Source: Cryptomeria japonica (Eukaryota; Streptophyta; Pinopsida; Cupressales; Cupressaceae). From it: a stretch of 64,000 nt of DNA. Under the pieces are notes generated by a model that saw only the letters and a list, made by a program, of their open reading frames with translations, had not been told where the DNA came from and ran no database searches. The translations under genes and the position numbers were made by a program. The stretch lies in contig NC_081408.1 in NCBI RefSeq assembly GCF_030272615.1, positions 605,421,673-605,485,672 on the forward strand, in the 5' to 3' direction. Positions 35,358 to 47,009 of this stretch are shown piece by piece; positions within the stretch are counted from its first letter, which is position 1; every line of letters begins with the position of its first letter.

Positions 35358-37002
35358 CTACATGTCGCGTCGTAAATTTTACACCCTTAACTGGGTGGTA
35401 CAATTCCATGCTTAGGTTAGCACCCGCCTTAGTGTGTTTGCATTTTATATTTAAAATTCCTTTGAAGCATTTAATTAATTAATTTAATTGAATCTAACAT
35501 CTTCTTTCATCCTACACTTTATAAAATTGGGCCCTTTACCCTAAGTGTGACCCTTTTAATTTTATTCTTTCAATAAATCATTTCATCAAATACCCTAATT
35601 ATGTCTTATTTCAACCTTCAAGGCCTAATTTTGCATATCCAAACATCTCAAATTCCCATATACTCTTGGAATTTGCTCTAAAATCGCAATAGCTTGCTTC
35701 CTCAAAAATTTGGCAAAAAATTGGTCAGACCGTGTGTTCGAACCAAGTAGGTACCTACTTGGTCCCGACTTTTTCTCCCCGAATTAAGGGAGAATATTTT
35801 GTTGGTATTTTAATATTTAAATCCAAGAGATTGGTAGAAAATATTATTTGCAAGTCGGCCTATGATTCAAAACAAAGTTAGGGTCTCCTATATAAAGCCT
35901 TCCTTTCCTCATTTGAAGTATCTAAGATCTAGCAATTGAAGGAGATTTTTATGAAGTGAAAGTGCAGGTTTTGTGAAGTCTACAACAACAAATCAAGCAT
36001 TCACCAAGTCTATATCAATCATTTTCAACATCCCTTAGGAGCTTTGAAGACATTGACGAATAATAGGAGATCACCGACTGATGATTGACTTTTACCTCTC
36101 CCTTAGGGTTTGGTATGGTTTCATATTGTTTTCATGTCTTTGTATGAGCTTTATTTTCAGATTTACATTCAAGTTTTAGATCTCTAATTAATTTGTGATT
36201 TGAAGCATTTGCATTTACATTTACAAGAATTTAGGGTTTGCTCTCCAAAGCGTAGGGTAGGACTCTAGATTATTTATTTCTCTCATTTAGGATCTTGCAT
36301 ACACTCAAGATTCTTGCACACATATTTTTGGTACATTATTGACTATTTGTGGATGTGGAAATCACCAAAGCAAGGGGTTTGACTAAGTCAAAACCCCATA
36401 TAGCCACCTAGACACCCCTTTTCAAGTTGCAGGTGTAGGTACAGAAATTCAGTGGACGCACGAATTTCAGGACCGATCGAAGACAGTCTTAGTGCTAGAA
36501 TTTGATCTTGGATCACAGAGACAGGGGCATGGTGCCCTAGTCCCTAGGGTTTTGCAATTTTTTGTGCCAAATCTACATCTCAGACCATTAGGACCTCATA
36601 TTCAAAAATCCAACCTTCTGACAGCACAAGGACCAAGGAGCCCAATGCCCCGGTCCTACCCATTCTACATCAGATTTCAACATCAAGTGCACCTTTGAGC
36701 CTCTTTTCTAGTCCTGCTTTCTATATCTCGGTCTTAGTTTGCACAAAATCTGCATTTTTCCGTTTAAGTGTACTTCGTTTAGATCATCTCCTAGCTTAGT
36801 TGATTGTTGCATTACATTTTGCATATCTAGCCATTTATAACAAAGGAATAGAAACCCTAAGAGATATTCCTTGACTCTCACTTCCCTACAAGAAGTAGTC
36901 AAAGCGAGATATCTCCCTAGGCTCTTTCATATTCCACTATGTGTACATGAGAGTGGGATTAGGTCTTAGTCACTTGACTCCATTTTTATGCATCACACTA
37001 TA
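35358..37002 (+). mobile_element. Solo LTR, 1635 bp, inserted in the gypsy gag
   Basis: LTR 35363 (TGTCGCGTCGTAAATTTTAC) to 36997 (ATGCATCACA). Flanking 5-mers CTACA (35358-35362) and CTATA (36998-37002) match at four of five bases. The gag frame on the minus strand is continuous if the LTR and one duplication copy are disregarded, which independently fixes both ends. It carries a TATATAAAGCC box at about 35892, giving plus orientation. No primer-binding site or genes adjoin it. Confidence 0.82.
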
Positions 37003-37563
37003 GATATAGTATTGTTATCAATGTAGCCTTGAATCTTAATCCTTAATGTGTAACATTTCTCAATATCATGGCTAGGTTGATGGTGATATTGACAAAGAGG
37101 CTTTGGGATCATGGCAAGATGGAAAAGGTTTACAAGTATCAATTGGCTTGATGGGAGGAAGTTTCAACACATTAGAATTTATCAACTTCGACATTATACT
37201 ATGCAAAGACTCAAAAAGAGTAGTAAATTGCTTTCTTAAGTATTTGGATAAAGGGGCCACACCTAATATCGTGGCTACCACTTGAGTGTTAATATTGTCA
37301 TTTATCTTGATGTAACCCTTGTTTAGTTTAAACTTCACAAACAATCATTGAGCACCTTCATTCTTATCAATCACATCCATTGAAGGAGATGATTCAAATT
37401 GACTCACTTGAAGCTGATAATTATGAAGCACCACACATAATTGTATAAAAGAAGTAAACTCAAAAAATAGAACCTTATCTCTAATGTATTTTTGTAAATT
37501 ATCAATGGGAATTGTGTTTAAGACTCTTTCTTTCACTATTTTTTGATGCTCTGTCAAAACCAC
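37003..37563 (-). pseudogene. Gypsy gag, C-terminal part
   Basis: Minus strand 37563 downward reads IPIDNLQKYIRDKVLFFEFT and FIQLCVVLHNYQLQVSQFE, then FVKFKLNKGYIKINDNINTQ and KLPPIKPIDT. A frameshift near 37085 leads into a Cys-His motif (CQYH..HDIEKCYTL), a zinc-knuckle-like stretch at the end of gag. This is the continuation of the gag at 42399-43335, split from it by the 4.8-kb insertion. Confidence 0.75.
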
Positions 37564-40500
37564 TTTTCATGACTATATCTATCATACTTCTGACTCCAAC
37601 AAAACTATGAAACCCTACTAGTGCTATGATCTTTGATTCTCATAGAGACATTGTGTGTCTTTGATTTGATATGTGGAGGCTTAACACTGCAAATAGATTG
37701 TCTTCATCATTGGTTTGTAGCAGATTTAATGCCTTCTCTTATGTCAGTCTTATGAACATAGATGCTATATTTTGAAGACCTTGTAAGAACTTATAAAGAC
37801 GCTCTATTCATGTTGAATCTCTATCACCTATACTCTTGTTGTTCGCAAACCATCATTTCTCTGAAGATATGACTACTATATACTTTCAAAGTACTGCATT
37901 TCTTTGCTTTTGGATCAAGACCTAATTTGTTGTATCTCTATGAATGCTTTTAAGAACTTGTGATTGTCTTCTTAGGCTGAGAACAATGGCTTTTATCCTC
38001 AATATTCTCTATGATTGGAAAAGGTTACCGCCCTTTATTAACTTGAGTTGCCTATATGCATTTGCCCAAATTGTGTTCTTAGTTGTGTTCTCATAAAGAC
38101 TTAGTGTTTTATCTTGAAGGCTGGAAACATTATCTTTTACTTATTGACATATATGACTATCCTAAATTCTCATAGGACCGTGGAATTTCCTTTCTTTTGT
38201 TCCTTTGACAGTATCAATAACTGCTCTATTGAACACCTTTCTTACTTTGATAGTGCCTTTGATTGATTGCTCTCTATTCTCCAGTCTTCAAACCCTTTGG
38301 ACTGCACTTATTAGTTTTGGACTGCACTTATTAGTCTTGTCATCCTTCTTATGGGGCTGCCTTAGTGATTTGTTTTGATTTTATTAGTAATCTTTATTGA
38401 TTGTGCCCTTTGATTTTTGGAGATGCTGCCATAAGTCTTTTAGTCCTATTTTCTGATATTGCCAATGCACAAGAGCTTTCATTAATGTTGCTCTCATAGA
38501 AGTGACATGAGTTATAATGTCACTATTTATGGATGTGTCTTCATCACTATCAAAATATTAAGTATTTCTTTTTAGAATTGGCCACCATACCTCTTTGATG
38601 ATTATACACAAATACTATCCTTAAAGATATTTCATTAGGCCTTTTGGACTTGACGCATGATTGTCATGACTTTACATTGATCTGTGAGTGATGCCCCATC
38701 TTCTGGGCAAGCTATAAGGCCTATTGGCTACTCTTAATAAACTAATAACCATCTCTCCATCTCTGTAATAGTCTTCTTTCATTCCATCATGGCTGTCTAT
38801 ATACTATTTTTTACTGTTCTAGGGTTGTGTATTCATCTGTCCATGGAGTTGCATTAATGTCTTGAGTTTGTAGCTGCTAGGGTTTGCTTTTGATTTGGGA
38901 ATTTTTGTCTTTGATCAAACTTGTTAGCATATTCATGTATATGATGTAACTTCATCTTCAAAACCCTCAACACTGTAAATAAATATTTCTAACCCTGCTC
39001 CTAATTGAATCACAAGATTATTAACTTACTGATTTGCCCTTACTATATATGCTGCTATAGACTTTCTTTAGACTGATTTGATGACTGCCTAAGTTATCTT
39101 CTATCATAATGAAAATCTATGACTGCACTTTGAAGTTGCTACTAAAGTTGATAATGTCTCTGTCTTAATTTTCTTTGTTCTTTGTTCATGGTGGTGGTAT
39201 TCACTATCTTATCATTACCTTGTTGCGGTCCTTTTGATATTTCATTGTATTTTATGCCCTTTCTATATTCTTTAGTGCTCTTTTTGATAGAGAGTCTTTT
39301 GCATTATCACGGTGGCTTTTGTTGCCTATGCATGTTGTCCCAAGTTGATATATGGTGTCATCTTGACACTTCCTTAATCAGATTTGCCCTCTTTGCCCTT
39401 TGGATATGCTGCATCATGGAGTCTTACTTTGTGGCTTTTAATGATTTGTTTATACAGTCAAAATTTCTTTCTAATGTTTGTAGGTGTCAAATCTTTTAAT
39501 ATTATCATTGTCTAAGCAGTGAACTCTTTTCTTCATATATGGTCTTTGCTCTCTGTCTCTATGGCAGTGAAGGCTTGTTTTGACATATCATACCACTACT
39601 TTCACATAGTCACTCTTGTGTAAGGCTTATTGGAAGATGATTAGGTCATATTATTTGACTTGAGACTTCTATAATTGTCCTCATTAGTTTTTTTAAAACT
39701 CATACTGTTATGTAATGAAGCAATGAGAGTTTCTCCTTAAACCTATTTTCTCCTCTTGTGTAAGGCTTTGTCTTTGTTACTAGGCATGAAAATATCTGAA
39801 CTTGCTACTTTCTCATCCTAATTAATTATACCTTTGCCTTTACTGTCATTTCTAATTTGGTATCACAAGAATACTCTTTTGTGACTTCTTTTATGAATGC
39901 ACTTTGTCTCAGACAATCTGATCATTGTTGCAGCAAAAAATCCTTTCATTATACTCTTAATATTCATATCTAAAACATCATACAATGAAATTCAATCATA
40001 ATTTGTTTGCCTATGCATTTAAGGTCTCATGTATTGGAAACAAACCCTAATGATTTCATGAAGAATACTCACATAAATAGATCAAGGTTAAAACCTTTAC
40101 TATTAATTGTAAACTTCTTGCTCATTCTTTGCAATCAATGAATACCCTTTGAAGTTGCTACCTTGTTTAGACATGAACATATTTATGAATGAAATACTCA
40201 CTGTTATAAATGAACGTTAATGAACTTACAACTTTATACGAGGAAAAAGAAGAGAAAAGAATATAACGTGCAAGAGAAAAGAAGAGAAAAGAATACAACT
40301 TTATCCATAAAGCATTCATCTCAGGAAAGAGCAGTCCACTTTACTGTCATAGTTTTGACAGAGATGCTCGACAGCCTTTAGATACAAAGGGAGTTTTCAC
40401 TAAGTCCTAGCAAGGATAGTGCAGTAAATTCATCAAAGGAACAATGAATGAGAATTTGTGAGCAAGCTCAAAGGATGATGCATATTCCTTGTAACAATGA

Positions 40501-41882
40501 GAAACAAAACCTTGTAGAAGTCTTCTTAATGATAGTCCCATGTTAAAGAAGGATTGTAAAGAAAAGAGAACAGTCATAGAGCAGCATTTTGGGAACAAAA
40601 AAAGATTTGTCAACTCTAATGAAATGATGGTCTCCTTAATGTTTGTCAGGGATCAAGACAAATAGAAGCATCAGTGAACGAAGAGTAGAAAGCAGTGATT
40701 TGTTTCCCTAACAAAAGAGACATAGCATTCAAGCATAGAAGGTTTTATTTCAACATATAATGGGGATGGTACAAAGATTAAGGCATATCCAAGTTTGTTT
40801 CAATGACAAACCCTTACCATCACATAAAGTGCAGTGAAAGAAAGCAACAGAGCGATATGTTAGTACAGATGTCCAGTCTCAATTTGCCATGCAATCATTG
40901 AAGTGATTAACTCTACAAAATCAATATCACAGTCTGAAAGAGACAATTTCCTGGTAGCATTGGCAGTCTATCACAATTGTAGCACTTGAATATGAAAAAA
41001 ATTCCTTCCTATTGTATTTTTTATGTATTAGAGATGTTATTTAAGATTTTGAGCACTCATATTCAAGTACTGCAGTGTTGATATTTTCAATATTGTTGGT
41101 AGCTTGCTTCTTTCTTTCTTTCTTGTTTTCCAGTGCTTGTATCTATGGGTTTCCTATGATGATGTGTTAAACAATTGACATAAAATCAAAAATTCAAACT
41201 ACAAGGGCAAATGGAAGGCTCCATTGATTGACAATCCTAGTAAGCATTTCTTTATAAATGACGTATCATTGGGGTTTCAAATCTTTAAAAGCTTATGGTC
41301 TCAAATGCTCTAATATTTGACACTATATTGTAACCTTATTGTGAATAGAATTCAAGGATGACCTCAAGCTCTATGTACGCCCTAATTTTAAATATATTGG
41401 AATCGAGTTATGGCAGGTTCTTATATGTATTTCATCTTTAAAGTTGTCAACTCAGCCTACTTGCAGTGTCTTGGTTGACTTTGAGTAATTGATTCCACTT
41501 TGACAATCTGTGTTCTCCTATTTTCTTGTACAACAGGTCAAATTAGGAACCTTATTTGATAATACTTTAGTGTGTGATGACCCTAAATATGCAAGAAGTT
41601 ATCAGAGGAGATATGGGGCAAAAATAAAGATGTGAGTCAATCTTGTTGTTTTGAAATCCTCTCTTGTAGACATTTTAGCTAATTGTAGAGCTAGTCATTG
41701 TAGATATTTTAGTTGAGTGTAGAGCTAGTCATTGGTCACTGAAATCCTCTCTTGTAGATATTTTAGATAGTGATGTGATGTCCTTAAACATTGATTCTTT
41801 TTCATCAAATACTTGATTTTGTATTTTGTAGAAATGTATGTTTATAGGCTAACATAGGATACATGGTATAATTATTCTTTAA

Positions 41883-41955
41883 AGGGTGCTAGCTCAAATG
41901 GAAGAGCATCTGCTTTAGAAGCAGGAGGATGGTGGTTGGATTCCATCGTGCCCTA
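41883..41955 (+). tRNA. tRNA-like sequence, anticodon UAG, probably not functional
   Basis: 73 nt fold into a full cloverleaf: acceptor AGGGTGC with GTGCCCT (all seven pairs, two G-U), T8-A9, D stem GCTC/GAGC, anticodon stem TCTGC/GCAGG with loop TTTAGAA, 5-nt variable loop, T stem GGTGG/CCATC with loop TTGGATT (C56 changed to G) and discriminator A. The box A-like TAGCTCAAATGG and box B-like GGTTGGATTCC are present. The anticodon would read CUA (Leu), but plant Leu tRNAs have a long variable arm, so identity is doubtful. No T-run terminator follows. It sits at the edge of the CACTA-like subterminal repeats. Confidence 0.5.
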
Positions 41956-41956
41956 A

Positions 41957-42395
41957 TATGACTAAATATATGACCAGTTGACGATAAAATAATGATTAAA
42001 ATGACTAAATATACTACCAATTGACAATAATTAATGACTAAATAAATGACCAATTAATAACAATTCATGACTAGATTAATGACTAAATCAATACCAAATC
42101 AATGGCTAAATCACTGACTAAATAAATGACTAGTCAACAACAATCAATGACTAAATTAATGACTAAATAAATAACTAAATCAATGACTAAATTAATGACT
42201 AAATCAATGACCAAATAAATGACCAAATTGATCAATCAAAACAACCAGTAAATGACTAAAATGTCTTAGTCATAAATTTGGTCGTGTGATTAATGACTGG
42301 CAATAAACTACTAATGGTCACGTGATCAAATTTAGTCATTTATATGCAATTTTGGGTAGTTTTTTTAGTCATATATTGTTATTTTTGTACTAGTG
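41957..42395. repeat. Subterminal ATGACTAAAT repeat field
   Basis: Roughly twenty copies of ATGACTAAAT, ATGACCAAAT and close variants in plus orientation to about 42260, then inverted copies (TTTAGTCAT) to the terminus. The clustering at one end of the insertion is typical of En/Spm-type elements. Confidence 0.7.
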
Positions 42396-43335
42396 ATCAT
42401 AATCAACCACTTGATAAGCAATTTGAGAATGCAAATGTTTATATCTACCAATGAAATCAATCACTTTTTTTTAACTCTTTGCTTACAATGAATCAAATCA
42501 ATCAAAGCAATTTTAAGAACAATATTATTTTGAAATTGTTGAATGAAAGAATTAGCCAATTCTTGAAATGATGTAATAGAATAAGGAGACAAATAATAAT
42601 ACCATTGCAAATCTGTATCCCTAAAAGTTCTAGTAAACAATTTAGCCATAACTCTTTGGTCATGAGCAAAATCACTACTCAAAGTTTGAAATGTCTTCAC
42701 ATGAGTCAAAGGGTCACCTTTTCCATTTCATAATTCCAATTGAGGGACTTCTATATGTTTAGGGGGAACCACACAAACAATATCATTGGTAATGAGCTCA
42801 CTACATCAAATGTGGGCACATTAAACCTGAATTGAGTAATGGAAGCCAATTGTTATTGTAGGGATGTAACAGTTTGGGCTAGATTATTGATGGTTGCTTT
42901 AGTGGATGGATTGAAATTAGACATGTTGGCTTGTGATGGAGGAGTAAAATTGTTATATGTAGGTGGAGGTTGGGAATAAGGAGGTGGAACACTATGGTAT
43001 GTTTCTATGGGAGATGATCGGGATACAAATGGAAGACACATAGAAGGAGGTATGTAAGAATATTGGTTAACAAGATTTCCCCCATGACTAACATGTGTAG
43101 GATTAACAATTTGTGTGGAAGTATCCATGATAGAAGATGTAATTGTAGGCACACTAGGCAATGATGTAGCCATAGGAATGAAATAATTGATTTGACTAGT
43201 GGATTGAGAGTAACCAAGGACTTCAGCACAACTATTCATTGGAATGATATTAGTGTCAATAATAAGAGCAAGGCCATGCAACAAATCAACACCAATTTTA
43301 TCACTTTGCACCATTCTCTTTAATCCTTCAATCAA
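42396..43335 (-). pseudogene. Gypsy gag, N-terminal part
   Basis: Minus strand 43335-42853 encodes a Pro/Ser/Thr-rich N-terminal region (VPPPYSQPPPTYNNF) ending in a predicted short coiled segment. 42709-42461 holds the conserved retrotransposon gag core (HDQRVMAKLFTRTFRDTDLQ, WYYYLSPYSITSFQELANSF). The frame between them is broken, and coding continues after a disturbed A-rich tract to 42399 before the CACTA-like terminus. Gag forms the virus-like particle around element RNA. It lies about 1.2 kb inside the 5' LTR, as expected. Confidence 0.78.
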
Positions 43336-43455
43336 AGCGATTACCTCAATTTATGGGTATTATTGACTTACCCATTGTTGAAGATTTTCAAATTCATTGT
43401 CAATCTTCTCCAATTGGTCAAGAGTAACCCTAGATAGTGATTCATCCACATCATG

Positions 43456-43970
43456 AGAATTGTTGATGTAAATAATTATTCATGCTGGATATTATTACAC
43501 CTTACTTAAGTTTACTTAGGAAATGCATTTCATAGTAGTTTGGGTATGAGACACTTGGGTGTTTGTGCCACATTGGGATATTGTGTGTAGGAGAAATTCC
43601 ACCTTTTATGGTGTTGATCTTTTTACTACTCTATCATATCCACTTATTGTGGAGTGATAATTCCACCTTTGGTGGGTGATCCACCTCATGTGGAGTATTT
43701 TACTGTTTCTCCTACCTACCACACCTATTTCCTACCTACCCTTGTTTCTTATTGAACCACATGTCATGTTTGTGTGCTCACATATCCATATAGCCTTGCC
43801 TATATAAGCAGGCTCATCTACATTGTTTGTACGAGCAATCAATCAACGATGTAATGATCTAGTTGATCAATATTTTCTTGATAGAATACAGTTTATTTCT
43901 ATCATCTATTTTGTTCTCTCTTATTTGTGCTTTCCATTGCCTCTAGATCTTGGCAAAATCTCACAAGAAT
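43456..43970 (+). mobile_element. Solo LTR (Copia-like), 505 bp, in gypsy leader
   Basis: LTR 43461 (TGTTGATGTAAATAATTATT) to 43965 (AATCTCACA), flanked by the exact duplication AGAAT at 43456-43460 and 43966-43970. CTATATAAGC at about 43798 is a TATA box in plus orientation. The short LTR with TATA and R-region layout looks like a Ty1/copia family. Confidence 0.88.
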
Positions 43971-44499
43971 TATGAGGAGAATGGGGATAAATGATGCCAT
44001 TAGTTGGATTAGAGGAGACCAAAATTCTCATGGAATAAGTGATCTAATTGAGGTTCCATACCCTTAGTGATTAAACCTCAGGAATCCTTAATTCTACAAC
44101 TTCTTCTCATGGGAATATTGTATGTAGGACTAATGGTAACAAAAGTCATGCACAAAGGAGGGAAATTTGAATGCACAAATTGAAAACTATGATTAAGCAA
44201 TGCAATTTGTTGTAGCAATTATTGATTAACCAATTAAATAGGCAGTTTGAATTGTGATTTTGAATAATAAATGCCTTTAGATCATAACATAACATGTCAC
44301 AATAATAAGATCTAAAACTATACTTGAAAAATTATGCAACCTACAAGTTAATTTTAGAATAATAAATTAAAGTTTTTTATGAATTTAACCTTGAAATTTA
44401 TGAAATTCAAATGAAAGTAACAATTATGAGTGTAAATTTAAATTTTAAAATGCATACACAATTAGATATGAGACGATAAATCAAAATTAGGCATGCAAG
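43971..44499 (-). other. Gypsy 5' leader region
   Basis: Untranslated leader between the primer-binding-like site and gag; AT-rich with no ORF of note. Confidence 0.5.
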
Positions 44500-44517
44500 A
44501 TGTTGGGTTCACCAAAA
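44500..44517 (-). other. Primer-binding-like site of the gypsy element
   Basis: Directly inside the 5' LTR the minus strand reads TTTTGGTGAACCCAACAT. TGG at this position is the complement of a tRNA CCA end, as expected for a primer-binding site. I cannot say with confidence which tRNA primes it. Confidence 0.6.
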
Positions 44518-45724
44518 TGTAATGTATGGAAATTGAGAATCAAGATTTTACTAAGTAAATCCACTAAATAGCCCAATTAACATCTAGGCTCAATCCTTTT
44601 GAAAAAAGAGACTGAAATTCTGATTGGATTCAACTCATTTGTTATGATTAGCCTATTTCTTAGTTGAATTTGATTGATTGTGAAATTAGGGCAAAACAAT
44701 TAATTATTGAGGCAATTTGACATAAATAGTTTAACTACAAATATCCCACTAAGCCAAAAACTTGGATCTAGGCAAAAGAAGTTGTGTCAGACTTGTTCCC
44801 AAAATTTTAGCTTTATTTTTCAAGACCAAGTAGCATAGATCTGCCCTAGTTCTCCGAATTTTTTACCATTGAAACCTGACCTATTCATCATTGTTGACTC
44901 TATCAGATTTCTCTAGTACAACTCCGCACCTATTTATTGCACATAGAAAGAAAGGGAAATATGTTGGGAATAGGGGTTTTCCTTAGGTCAAACCTTGGTT
45001 TTGGAACTAACCATGAAATTGAATTGACAAATGTAATGAAAGATTGAAGTAAAGTAATTTCATTTGAGAGAAAGAGAATTTGAAATGTAATGCTTGAAAC
45101 CACAATGTTTACCTTGATGAAGTTTTGGTGTTTGTCTTCACATAAATCAATTAGGGTTTCATGTAGGATGCTTTCATAAAATATTGATCATGAATTCCAT
45201 CTTCAATGCTTGAATTTGACTTCACTTCTGCTCCAATGCTTGATGAATAATTGATTGCTTGCTCACTTGAATTTGCTAGAGGATAAATCTCGATTTCTAT
45301 TCATTCTATTAGAAATAAGAGGGGTAGACCTCCTTTTATACTTGACCATCAAAAATCAAATTGAATTTCCATAATAGGCTGACATGCGATCCAAATTCCT
45401 ACTCATTCATGATGAGTGTTAGGGGGGCAATTGGGGCCCAATTAAGAGGCTTAGAGTGTGGTATTCCCTAGTCTTGATTTAGGACCAGGGTGTGGTACAC
45501 CCTGGTCCTGATTTGGGACCAGGGCGTGGTACATCATGGTCCTATAAATTAGGACTCTGAAATGGGGTGGAAGTAGGAAATTGATGAGAATGCAGAATAG
45601 GTAAGTGGTGTGGGTAAGTGGTGTGAGTAGAATCAGCATTACAATTAGGCCTTGGAAAATGGAACGCCAAAGTGAGGCCTAGGTGAGGACAAAATTGTAG
45701 GTAGGTACAATTTAGGATGCTACA
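44518..45724 (-). repeat. 5' LTR of the gypsy element
   Basis: 1207 bp, starting TGTAGCATCCTAAATTG at 45724 and ending CATACATTACA at 44518 in element orientation. Collinear with 24408-25634 apart from scattered substitutions and indels. Confidence 0.88.
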
Positions 45725-45729
45725 CTATT

Positions 45730-47009
45730 CAATCAAATTTTATACTAAAAAAAGAAGAGATATTACCTCGTTAACCTCAAGGCTATCATGGTGGCATTTT
45801 GGCAATGATCTAGTGATGAAGTAGTAATGATATGTATATTTCCCAAATGTGAGCATGCTTCTCCAAAATTGCAGACATTATTTTGTAGGTTAGAGGTTGA
45901 TTTTAAATGAGCTTGTCCTCTTGATGTTTTCCTTTTTATGCCAAGAAAAATGTGTTTGTTTTATTTCTTAGATGGGCTGAAAAAGTGGAATGGTCACTTC
46001 TTGGTCCATCATCTTAATGCATATACCCTTAAACTATTATCTCGAGCCTATATATTAGGGATATATTAATTAGAAGGTAAGATCATTATTATCTGATGCA
46101 AATTTAGCCTCAGGGTGAAACATATTGAAAAGAGAGAGATAGTCAAATTTAGGAACAATTTCAAACCCTAGAGTTATCCCCTAAACTCTCCCATATGGAT
46201 GAATCACAAGGGCATCATTTTTCCAAGGAGTACCTACATACACACTTTCAAATGGGATCAAGTGTATCATGCATTTCTCCTCACAATATCTCTCTCAAGG
46301 TACATTATTACTACTTCATCACTAGATCATTATTTTGGCAATGATCTAGTGATGAAGTAGTCATAGCCCTAGTGGGACTTATACAAAATTTGTTCATACA
46401 ATTAAGATCAATTGACTATTACCACATTTCACAATGATTTCTCAACCTTTGATTTACAACTTTAGAATGAAATATTTGAATTCTAAATGCACTATCTACA
46501 AATCATCTAAGATTTTCCTTTGTTTAACACATAAGGATTTTCCTATCCATCTACCAAAATAATTATTTACCCAATGTTTATATCCTAGTAAAGTATAGTT
46601 GACTATAGACTCGTTATTTTAGATTTATAGATAATACTTAAAGTAGTTTTCTTGACTAAATATTGCTTGAAATATTTCTACAAATCACACTAAGTAGTGT
46701 AAAAATCAATCATATCCAAATGCAAGACAATATCAACCAAAATATCCTTTTGATGCAATAGCTACATAAAGCTCTAAATGGCTCTACAAAGGTTTGCTAA
46801 TATAATATGAATCAATGATATCCATATCATAATCATATTATATTACCACATTCTTTCAAATTAGGAATGTAACATGGACCAACAAGATCACATAAAGGTT
46901 ATCAAATACTTTGGAAAATTCACAACAATATTTATGGCCTTACTTTTAACATGAACAATTCTCAAGTCATATCCAAAACAATAGTAACACTATATCCATC
47001 AACTCATCA
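45730..47009. other. Spacer upstream of extensin unit 2
   Basis: 46020-46310 matches the spacer downstream of gene 1 (19020-19310: both have ATATTAATTAGAAG, AGAGAGATAGTCAA and CCTAGAGTTATCCC), so it belongs to the tandem unit. No gene. It contains the repeat and hairpin described at 45796-46361. Confidence 0.6.
45796..46361. repeat. 30-bp repeat present twice, second copy forming a perfect 22-bp hairpin
   Basis: 45796-45825 and 46332-46361 are identical over 30 bp (ATTTTGGCAATGATC...). The 22 bp at 46310-46331 are the exact reverse complement of 46340-46361, giving a hairpin with an 8-nt loop. Confidence 0.9.

Larger units (their letters stand above)
37564..42395 (-). mobile_element. CACTA-like DNA transposon remnant (4.8 kb) in gag
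   Basis: The right end at 42395, read inward on the minus strand, is CACTAGTACAAAAATAAC, matching the CACTA(G)-type terminus of plant En/Spm (CACTA) transposons. Next to it (41957-42395) is a field of short repeats in both orientations, ATGACTAAAT and TTAGTCAT, as expected for the subterminal repeats bound by CACTA transposases. The gag frame stops at this point and resumes at 37563. I could not find the second inverted terminus near 37564, and no transposase ORF is visible, so the left boundary and the single-event interpretation are inference. 37600-41880 has no recognisable gene. Confidence 0.5.
24403..45729 (-). mobile_element. Full-length Ty3/gypsy LTR retrotransposon, 21.3 kb, with nested insertions
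   Basis: Two related LTRs in direct orientation (24408-25634 and 44518-45724) both start TGTAATGTATGG and end GTTACA or GCTACA. The whole is flanked by the exact 5-bp duplication CTATT at 24403-24407 and 45725-45729. It is transcribed on the minus strand: 5' LTR 45724-44518, primer-binding-like site next to it, gag at 43335-42399 and 37563-37003, gag-protease linker and protease at 35340-34561, then a polypurine tract and the 3' LTR. Reverse transcriptase, RNase H and integrase are absent, so it could not move on its own now. More than 12 kb of the internal region is later insertions, annotated separately. The LTRs differ at many bases and by indels of up to about 40 bp, so it is old. Confidence 0.88.

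Noticed and set aside
37600-37625. TACTAGTGC near 37615 as the second CACTA terminus
   Set aside because: It is in the same orientation as the right terminus, not inverted, and lacks the A-rich continuation.
41883-41955. A functional tRNA-Leu gene
   Set aside because: The variable arm is too short for Leu identity, the T loop is altered and no terminator follows; kept only as tRNA-like.
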